From VFKE01 sp043758025 (lineage in GTDB: Bacteria > Verrucomicrobiota > Verrucomicrobiia > Verrucomicrobiales > Verrucomicrobiaceae), in the NCBI GenBank assembly GCA_043758025.1, contig JAYVOH010000305.1, positions 1-21,645 on the forward strand: a DNA stretch of 21,645 bases, in the 5' to 3' direction. Shown in pieces: positions 15,973 through 21,645 of the stretch. The notes beneath the pieces are model-generated. The model had not been told where the DNA came from. It made no database searches and saw only the letters and a program-made list of their open reading frames with translations. How positions within the stretch are numbered: the first letter of the stretch is position 1; each line of letters starts with the position of its first letter. The position numbers and the translations under genes are program-made.

Positions 15973-17268
15973 TCACTCTCCGACACACCAGAGCGTGTGG
16001 TGGGTGCGGATCAACAGATGCCGGCCATGCACCGCGTAAGACGCCATTGCTTTCTCCGAGAGGTTGTTGGTGGCCAGTAGTTCGAATTTGCGCCCCGCCT
16101 TAAACACATAGCCGGTGCCGAATTCATCCTGGAGGTAAATATTGCCACCGGCGTAGAAGGGCGATGCGGAGGTGGTCTTGCCTACGCGCTCGTTCCAGCA
16201 GACTTTGCCGGTTTTTGCATCCAGGCAGGTGACGGCACCAGAGTCTGTTACCATGTAGAGTTCTTCGCCGACCACCAGCATGGACGGCGTGAGCGGTGTG
16301 TTCTTGCGCGTCTCCCAAACAAGGTGTGTCTCGGTCACATCGCCTTCGCCGTCGGGCTTGATCGCGTAGGTGGAAGGCTTTTGGAAACCGGTGTTGATGA
16401 AGACGAGGCCCTCGCCAAACACCGGGCGCGGGACAGGGCAATATTCGCGGTGGACTACGCGCCATATCTCGCGGCCATCCTTGGGCGCGAGTGCTTGGAC
16501 AATCCGGGTGCCCACGGTAATGAGCTGCTTCTCCCCGTTGACCTCAATGAGCAGCGGAGTGCTCATGGCGTAAATGTCCTTTGGCTTGTCCTTGATATCG
16601 CGCAGCGTTCTCCATCGCTCCTTGCCGGTCGTTTTGTCCAAGGCCACGACGAAGGGATTTTCCACGCCATCGCAGTTGAAGACGAGCAGGTCGTCCACAA
16701 TCACGGGACAGCTTCCAGTGCCGAGTTCGGTCTTGAACACCGGATCTTGCGTCTTCCAGATAATGTTTCCCTGCTCGTTGACGCAGGCGGTGCCGAAGGT
16801 TCCAAAGTGCGCGTAAATGCGCCCCTTGTCGAATACAGGCGTGGCGCTGGCATGGCTGTTTTTTTCGTGAAAGCCAGTTGAGAAGGGTTGTTCGACAGTG
16901 AGAACTTCCTTGTCCCATAAAATTTTCCCATCTTTGGCATCGAGCCCCACCACGTGCAGCGAGACCGGGGCATGAATGTCGTCGTCGTCTGTAGCCGTGG
17001 TGGCGTTCGTCAGGTAGATGCGGTCGCCCGCAACGATGGGCGAGGACCACGCCCTGCCACGCAACGCTGTTTTCCACACGATATTTTTATCTTTTCCCCA
17101 TACCGTTGGCAAACCTCTCGCGGCCGAATGCCCGTCCTGTGTGGGGCCGCGAAACTCTGGCCAGTCAACTGCGGGCCCTTGTCTGTGCGACCAAGCACGC
17201 CAGATGAGAAACGCCGCCAAAAAAACCAGCGGAGCGATGAGGATGCGAACGATACGTGAAGATTTCAT
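15973..17268 (-). CDS. PQQ-like beta-propeller repeat protein, membrane-anchored or exported
   Basis: From the ATG at 17268 the product is 431 aa. It begins MKSSRIVR followed by the hydrophobic ILIAPLVFLAAFLIW, a signal anchor or uncleaved signal peptide. After DWPEFRGPTQDGHS, the usual opening of this family, come seven tryptophan-docking motifs spaced about 40-53 residues apart: NIVW65, ILW118, IIW171, ERW219, EIW269, LVW318 and VCW358. That is enough for a seven-bladed propeller. There is no heme motif and no evident catalytic set of a quinoprotein dehydrogenase, so binding of PQQ is unproven; many such proteins appear to be structural or binding subunits. The frame also offers an ATG at 17313, but the added 15 residues spoil the signal and would overlap the candidate promoter. 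It lies 194 bp downstream of the DUF1592-type gene on the same strand and converges with the CxxCH propeller gene, 48 bp away. Confidence 0.9.
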   Translation of the reverse strand: MKSSRIVRILIAPLVFLAAFLIWRAWSHRQGPAVDWPEFRGPTQDGHSAARGLPTVWGKDKNIVWKTALRGRAWSSPIVAGDRIYLTNATTATDDDDIHAPVSLHVVGLDAKDGKILWDKEVLTVEQPFSTGFHEKNSHASATPVFDKGRIYAHFGTFGTACVNEQGNIIWKTQDPVFKTELGTGSCPVIVDDLLVFNCDGVENPFVVALDKTTGKERWRTLRDIKDKPKDIYAMSTPLLIEVNGEKQLITVGTRIVQALAPKDGREIWRVVHREYCPVPRPVFGEGLVFINTGFQKPSTYAIKPDGEGDVTETHLVWETRKNTPLTPSMLVVGEELYMVTDSGAVTCLDAKTGKVCWNERVGKTTSASPFYAGGNIYLQDEFGTGYVFKAGRKFELLATNNLSEKAMASYAVHGRHLLIRTHHTLWCVGE

Positions 17269-17296
17269 GGGTTCAGCGACGGTAGGGCGCGGGAAC

Positions 17297-17324
17297 GATA
17301 TACAATTAAGCACTCATCTGGCAA
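17297..17324 (-). promoter_or_regulatory. Candidate promoter of the PQQ-like propeller gene
   Basis: On the minus strand, TTGCCA (bases 17324-17319) and TATATC (17302-17297) are separated by 16 bp. This would place the transcription start near 17290, about 22 bases before the ATG at 17268. The 194-bp gap to the upstream DUF1592-type gene leaves room for a separate promoter. The position also argues against the alternative ATG at 17313, which lies inside the spacer. This is a consensus match only. Confidence 0.3.
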
Positions 17325-17462
17325 GGACTTCCATTAGGACGCGCTTCAAGGGGAATGGGGGATGACACATGGCAGCTGACTGCCTGCACAGCTTTTAGGT
17401 TTTTCCCGCAATGATTCTCTCAACGCTCGGCCTGGGGTTGTTCCACCGTTGATCACCCGTGA

Positions 17463-20072
17463 TCACTTCCGCTGGAACAGCGCGCTCTGCGCGATGATGT
17501 GGATCAGGCTGCGCACGCCGTGCTTGCGCTGTTTGGATTCGGCGACCAGTTGGGAAATTTCGCGCCGATCGGCATAGGAAAGCTCGGCCCCCGTGGCATA
17601 GGTCAGAAGTTGCTGCGCCAGATTGCGCGCGATCTGGTCGGGGTCGGCCAGCAGGTGCTTGCGCAGATCAATGATGTCGTTGAAAGCGCGCCCATCGGGA
17701 AGCTTTCCGGCACTGTCCACCGGCGGGCCGAGTTTGTAGGCCGGTTTCCATCCGCCGGGGAAGACGACATTGGTGGGAGCACCAGCACCGCGCGAGCGGT
17801 AACGGGTGCGGTAGCGCCCGATGACATCAAAGCATTCGAGGGCAAAGCCGGGAGGATCCATTCTCTCGTGGCATGAGGCGCACGAGGGATCAGCGCGATG
17901 TTTTTCCAATTGCTCACGCACTGTGGTCGCGCCGTGGGTGTCCGGATCAATCGCAGGAATGCCGGGCGGCGGCGGCGGCACGGGCAGGCCGAGGATGCGT
18001 TCGTTGAACCAGACTCCGCGGATGACGGGCGAGGTATTGGTGCCGTTGGCGCTGACCTTGAGAACGCTGGCTTGGGTGATCAATCCGCCGCGCTCGCAGT
18101 TGGGCGGGAGAAGCGTGGCGTGGATCTTGGATCCCGAGACGCCTTCAAATCCGTAGTGGTCCGCGAGCCTGCCGTTCATCATGGCAAAATCCGACGCGAC
18201 GACATTGGTGACGCTAAGGTTTTTGGTAACAAGCTCGCGGAAAAAGGCCCTCGACTCGGCGAGCATGGAGTCCTTGAGATAAACATGATATTCCGGGTAA
18301 AGCTCGCCATCAGGATCGGTGGAATCAATGTCCCGGAGCTTGAGCCATTGGTCGAGGAAGTCATTGATGAAGCGCTCAGACTTGGGGTCGTTCAGGAGCC
18401 GTTCGACCTGGGTGCGCATCACTTCGGGCTGGCGCAGGCTCCCGGCGTTCGCGAGCGCCAGCAGATCGTCATCAGGCACGGAGTTCCACAACCAAAATGA
18501 AAGGCGGGAGGCGAGCGCTAGATCATCCAGCTTGCCGGGAGATTCCACGCGGAAGAGAAAGTTCGTGGAAGTGAGGGCCGCCTTGTAGGCGTAGTGCATG
18601 GCATCTTCAAAACAGTCCTTGGCGTTGAGGCGGGCCTGCACCAGACCGACATAGCGGCGCACTTCTTCATCCGGCACCGGACGGCGAAACGCGTGGCTCA
18701 AAAATGTCTTGAGCAACCGGGTGGCGTCCTCGATCGGCTGGGCACTGACCACGGTGCAAAGCGGAGGCGCACTTTCGGAGGCGGGTAGATCGCTCAGGCG
18801 GGGCCAGGAGCGGCTGTTGATGTTGTCGGTCACGGGCGGGCGTTTGGGAGCATGCGCACCGCTGGCGCTGTCGAAGGGCTTGATGGGCAGGTTGCCGAAA
18901 AGACGGTGATGGCTTTCCGGCGGCCATTGTTCAAAGATGGGTCCCTCCACCTCCAGCCAGTCGGTGGCAATGCCCGGGCCAGTGTATCCGGCGGCACCGC
19001 CCGCGAGCATTCGCACTTGCTGCTCATGCAGATGGAGTGAAGCGCAATTGAAATAGACTTCATCGCCTTTCTCCAGCCAGGGAGTGATCTCGCTGACAAG
19101 CGGTTTCAAGGAAGGCGCGTCGAAGTAGCCCAAGGTGCGGCCGACGAGATAAAGCATGGCCACTTCGGTTTTTGGCGAAGGCTCGACCGCGCCCGCGTTC
19201 CACATAAAGCTCCAGAGCGAGGTGCGAAGCCGGTATTTGCCCTGGAAAATCGGCGCAAAGCCATAACCAGTCTGAAGATAAACCACATTGGGGTGGAAGA
19301 AGCCCGCCGCGCTTTTGCTCTTGGGGACGCCGGCCTTTTTCGCCAGTTCAAAGCTGTCGATATAATCTTGGGCCATGAGCTTGCCCGGAGCGGGGTAGAG
19401 GGGATCGGGCGCGAAGTTTTTCAGCAGCACCGCATTGCCGGTGCCGATGGCCTTGCACATGTTGGCCTCGGAGCCGGGGTAGATGCGGGTCTTCAGGACG
19501 GGCGGTGCATCCGGGCGGCTGGCGGTGGCGGCGTTCAAGGCATATTCCGCCGCCTCCAGATACTTCGCGAGCTGGACATGGGAAAGATCGAGCGCCTCGC
19601 CCAGCTTGTCGTAGCCGCCGCGCTGGCCGTCGGCGGGAAGCAAGTCGATCAATCTGAGATCGGGCATCGCCAACAGGTCGCGCAGGGCGTTTTCATATTC
19701 CACGCGTGTCATGCGGCGGATGACCGCGCGCCCCTCGGCGGCATGGCGCTGGGTGTCGGCGGCGGTGAGTTCATTGTCCAGCCAGGCGGTGATCTGCGCC
19801 GACTCCGCGGCTGGTGGACGTTTTTTCTTTTTTGGTGGCGGCATCTCTCCGCTCTCGATCCGGTCATGGACCTTCATCCAAGCAGTGAAATTGGCGGCGT
19901 TGGCGAAGTCCGGTTTGAGTTCCGTCAGGTCCAGCCCGCCTTTTTTCGATTCCTTGTCATGGCAGTCATAACAATGCTGCTCGAAGAACTTGTCTGCGGC
20001 GGGCGTGGCCGCTGGCAGCGCGCGGGCGCAGAGCAGCGGCAGAAGCGCGTGGATGAGGCGTGGTCGGGTCAT
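17463..20072 (-). CDS. DUF1587/DUF1595/DUF1592/DUF1588/DUF1585 exported cytochrome-like protein
   Basis: The 869 aa protein has the complete domain order of this PVC-rich family. A signal peptide (MTRPRLIHALLPLLCARALPA) precedes a cytochrome-like domain with heme motif CYDCH (34-38) and MPPP some 40 residues later. DUF1587 lies about 113-177 (RRMTRVEYENALRDLL). DUF1595 is about 450-485 (HAFRRPVPDEEVRRYVGL), and DUF1592 about 488-615 (ASRLSFWLWNSVPDDDLL). DUF1588 is about 650-755 (LPPNCERGGLITQASVLKVS) and contains the second CxxCH, CASCHERMDPPGFALECFD (731-735 for CxxCH). DUF1585 covers about 794-869 (LAQQLLTYATGAELSYADR). It is predicted to be periplasmic with up to two hemes; its substrate is unknown. 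A basic KKKKRPP stretch lies in the linker after the first domain. It starts 17 bp after the DUF1552 stop, strongly suggesting translational coupling or an operon. Confidence 0.93.
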   Translation of the reverse strand: MTRPRLIHALLPLLCARALPAATPAADKFFEQHCYDCHDKESKKGGLDLTELKPDFANAANFTAWMKVHDRIESGEMPPPKKKKRPPAAESAQITAWLDNELTAADTQRHAAEGRAVIRRMTRVEYENALRDLLAMPDLRLIDLLPADGQRGGYDKLGEALDLSHVQLAKYLEAAEYALNAATASRPDAPPVLKTRIYPGSEANMCKAIGTGNAVLLKNFAPDPLYPAPGKLMAQDYIDSFELAKKAGVPKSKSAAGFFHPNVVYLQTGYGFAPIFQGKYRLRTSLWSFMWNAGAVEPSPKTEVAMLYLVGRTLGYFDAPSLKPLVSEITPWLEKGDEVYFNCASLHLHEQQVRMLAGGAAGYTGPGIATDWLEVEGPIFEQWPPESHHRLFGNLPIKPFDSASGAHAPKRPPVTDNINSRSWPRLSDLPASESAPPLCTVVSAQPIEDATRLLKTFLSHAFRRPVPDEEVRRYVGLVQARLNAKDCFEDAMHYAYKAALTSTNFLFRVESPGKLDDLALASRLSFWLWNSVPDDDLLALANAGSLRQPEVMRTQVERLLNDPKSERFINDFLDQWLKLRDIDSTDPDGELYPEYHVYLKDSMLAESRAFFRELVTKNLSVTNVVASDFAMMNGRLADHYGFEGVSGSKIHATLLPPNCERGGLITQASVLKVSANGTNTSPVIRGVWFNERILGLPVPPPPPGIPAIDPDTHGATTVREQLEKHRADPSCASCHERMDPPGFALECFDVIGRYRTRYRSRGAGAPTNVVFPGGWKPAYKLGPPVDSAGKLPDGRAFNDIIDLRKHLLADPDQIARNLAQQLLTYATGAELSYADRREISQLVAESKQRKHGVRSLIHIIAQSALFQRK

Positions 20073-20089
20073 CGGCGGCAGAATTTTCG

Positions 20090-21388
20090 TCAGGCTTTTT
20101 CCAGACCTGAGAGGGTGCCGGTGCTGGAGGCGAATTTGTCGGTCTCGATGCCTAGTTGCTGCGACATGGTGACAAAGAGATTGGCCAGTGGCGTGTTCCT
20201 CGCGCGGTCATGGACGACGTGCTGGCCGTGCTTAAAGCCGCCTCCGGCGAGGATGACAGGCAGGTTGTGCGTGTCGTGCGCGTTGGCATTGCTCAGGTTC
20301 GAGCCGTAGAGCAGCATGGTGTTGTCGAGCAAGTTGCCTGCCTCCTCTTTGACGCCGCGCAGCCCGGACAGCAGATGAGAGAGGCAGCGGAACTGTGTCT
20401 CCTCGATCTTGCGCAGCTCGGCGATCTTGGCTTCGTCATTCCCGTGATGTGTCAGGCTGTGCGTTTCTGTGCTCACACCGGGCACCTTTACCGTGAGAAC
20501 CAGTGGCCCCAGATAAACCGAGATCAGTCGCGAACTGTCGGTCTCTAATGCCAGTCGGATCATGTCATACATCAGCTTTGTCTGGGCTTCGATTTCCGTC
20601 TTATCAGGGATGTCATGCGGCATGGGGACTTTAGTCACGGGCTTCGACTTGCGCTCCCATTCCTCCGCATGAACCAGACGCTGTTCCAAATCACGCACGG
20701 AGGTGAAGTATTGATCCACGCGGTCTTTGTCCCGCGCACCAAGATTGCGCTGGAGGCTCTTCGCCTCATCGCGGACAAAATCCAGAATGCTCCCGCCCTT
20801 CTTCAATTCGTTGATGTGGCTCTCGATCTCCGCAAACGAACCTTGCTCAAAAAGCTTGCGGTAAAGCGCCGATGGTCTGCCTTCCGCCGGAAGGGCCACG
20901 CCATCCCGAGTCTGCGAAATGTAGCCGTCATGTCCTTTGCCCACCAGCAGGGTCAGCGACGGGAAACGGGTCCGGTCGCCAATTTGCTCGGCGGCGAACT
21001 GGTCGATGGAAATGCTGTTGCGGAAATTCGATGAACCCGGCCCCGGCGCGCAACTCAGGAAGCTGTGCTCCGATGAGTGATTCCCCGCCACGCCCGGATG
21101 TGACAGGCCGCTGAAGATCGTCATCTGCTCGCGGTGTTCCTTGATAAGCTCCAGATAAGGCGTGGTCTCGTAATTCCGACCCGCCGTCTGCGGGAAGAAA
21201 TAACGCGGCATCACGCCCATGTTCGTCATGATGCAGAGCATCCGTTTGGGGGCCTGCGTCCCCGCAGCCGCGCGAGAAAACGCCGGTGACATCGCTTCCA
21301 GCAATGGAAGTGCCAGCGCCATGCCGCCGCCCTTGAGAAAGGCGCGGCGGTCGAGACAGGGTCTGGTCGCAATGAATGGAGTGTTCAT
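20090..21388 (-). CDS. DUF1552 family exported protein (Tat-type signal)
   Basis: This 432 aa protein matches DUF1552, the usual genomic partner of DUF1592-type proteins and similar in general character to DUF1501. The N-terminus has a twin-arginine-like motif, DRRAFLK (13-19), then GGGMALALPLLEAM. Landmarks are KRMLCIMTNMGVMPRYFFP, IFSGLSHPGVAGNHSSEHSF, the Gly/Pro-rich SCAPGPGSSNFRNSISIDQF, SLTLLVGKG, DSSRLISVYLGP, the conserved SLTHHGND, and the C-terminal LLYGSNLSNANAHDTHNLPVILAGGG. The His and Asp residues in SLTHHGND and NAHDTHNLP are candidates for metal ligands by analogy only. The function is not established. It is the first gene of a minus-strand pair with DUF1592 (17-bp gap). The ATG at 21388 lacks a Shine-Dalgarno motif. 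An insertion sequence lies about 165 bp upstream. Confidence 0.93.
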   Translation of the reverse strand: MNTPFIATRPCLDRRAFLKGGGMALALPLLEAMSPAFSRAAAGTQAPKRMLCIMTNMGVMPRYFFPQTAGRNYETTPYLELIKEHREQMTIFSGLSHPGVAGNHSSEHSFLSCAPGPGSSNFRNSISIDQFAAEQIGDRTRFPSLTLLVGKGHDGYISQTRDGVALPAEGRPSALYRKLFEQGSFAEIESHINELKKGGSILDFVRDEAKSLQRNLGARDKDRVDQYFTSVRDLEQRLVHAEEWERKSKPVTKVPMPHDIPDKTEIEAQTKLMYDMIRLALETDSSRLISVYLGPLVLTVKVPGVSTETHSLTHHGNDEAKIAELRKIEETQFRCLSHLLSGLRGVKEEAGNLLDNTMLLYGSNLSNANAHDTHNLPVILAGGGFKHGQHVVHDRARNTPLANLFVTMSQQLGIETDKFASSTGTLSGLEKA

Positions 21389-21483
21389 AAGTTGCTAAGG
21401 AGTGGTGGTTCAGCAGAAAACATGCCCGCTGTTCAAGTGACAGCCAGGCGGAAGTGGTTGTGGAGCTTCTTCCAGCGCAGCGC

Positions 21484-21502
21484 ACAAGATTGATCATCTT
21501 GT
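21484..21502. promoter_or_regulatory. Palindrome upstream of the DUF1552-DUF1592 operon
   Basis: The sequence acaagat (21484-21490), 5 bases, then atcttgt (21496-21502) is a perfect 7-bp dyad about 95-115 bp upstream of the DUF1552 start. A second pair, gttcaagt at 21431-21438 and acttgaac at 21541-21548, frames the same spacer. The first is a plausible operator for a dimeric regulator, or a small hairpin. No clear -35/-10 was found, and the longer-range pair may be chance. Confidence 0.3.
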
Positions 21503-21550
21503 CCCGTTTCGCAAGCTGGGATAATGCGTGGCCTGGGACTACTTGAACGG

Positions 21551-21645
21551 CTAGCAGCCTGTCGGACTTTGCCAAAGCACGGCGTTGATGCTACCGGAAG
21601 CAATGGCAGCACGATTCGTCAACATCGACCACGACACACCTTTGC
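21551..21645 (+). mobile_element. Left end of an IS1182-like insertion sequence, truncated by the window
   Basis: The end of the window contains the start of an IS1182-type transposase gene. The stretch just before it, ctagcagcctgtcggactt (21551-21569), looks like an IS terminal inverted repeat preceded by CTAG. The exact outer boundary cannot be fixed without the right end, and neither the target duplication nor the second terminal repeat is visible. The element is oriented away from the DUF1552 operon and lies in its upstream spacer. Assignment rests on the transposase N-terminus and remembered family features. Confidence 0.6.
21603..21645 (+). CDS. IS1182-like transposase, N-terminal 14 codons only
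   Basis: The reading frame from the ATG at 21603 gives MAARFVNIDHDTPL, then runs off the window. This closely resembles the start of IS1182-family DDE transposases, which typically begin with an M..RFV.ID..TP(L/M)LLPPDLR-like sequence. A purine-rich cggaag sits just upstream, the only recognisable ribosome-binding site before a gene in this window. Whether the gene is intact cannot be judged from 14 codons. The classification is a pattern match, though a fairly specific one. Confidence 0.65.
   Translation, partial: MAARFVNIDHDTPL

Noticed and set aside
17450..17465. Perfect 7-bp hairpin (tgatcac, cc, gtgatca) at the stop of the DUF1592-type gene
   Set aside because: It overlaps the stop codon, has only a 2-base loop and no U-tract on the minus strand, so it is not supported as an intrinsic terminator.
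19293..20309. 338-codon plus-strand frame across the DUF1592/DUF1552 junction
   Set aside because: It is antisense to two well-supported genes and has no recognisable motifs; a similar 309-codon frame opposite the end of the giant gene (5781-6710) was rejected for the same reason.

Overview
The window looks like chromosomal DNA of a Verrucomicrobiota bacterium, with a related PVC-superphylum (planctomycete-like) bacterium as the alternative. It has moderately GC-rich coding sequence. It also carries several protein families largely typical of that superphylum: DUF1549/DUF1553 cytochrome-like proteins, DUF1501, DUF1552, DUF1587/1592/1588/1585 proteins and a PVC-type CxxCH propeller protein. 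Almost no gene start is preceded by a clear Shine-Dalgarno sequence. These assignments come from reading the sequence only; no database search was run.

Layout. Bases 1-55 hold a strong REP-like double palindrome. A 6.4 kb gene (264-6713, +) encodes a giant secreted protein of unknown function (about 2149 aa), preceded by a spaced direct repeat that could be an operator. It converges on a minus-strand block read right to left: a DUF1549/DUF1553 c-type cytochrome-like protein (11649-9091), a ribulokinase AraB (9028-7346) and a small secreted protein (7311-6805). That block ends at a good intrinsic terminator (6776-6743).

Divergent from the DUF1553 gene, across about 100 bp, are a Tat-exported DUF1501 protein (11762-13216) and a large propeller/HEAT/cytochrome c fusion (13291-15924). 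Converging on these is a second minus-strand block: a DUF1552 Tat protein (21388-20090), a DUF1592-type di-CxxCH protein (20072-17463) and, with its own candidate promoter, a seven-bladed PQQ-like beta-propeller protein (17268-15973). The right edge catches the first 14 codons of an IS1182-like transposase.

How the genes may work together. Bases 9.1-21.4 kb place the two standard PVC pairings side by side: DUF1549/1553 with DUF1501, and DUF1592-type with DUF1552. Two propeller proteins lie between them. All are predicted to be exported, and three carry CxxCH heme motifs. The simplest reading is an envelope-localised redox or degradative system of unknown substrate. AraB points to pentose use, but no araA or araD lies in the window, so a link to the cytochrome genes is only inference from operon-like spacing.
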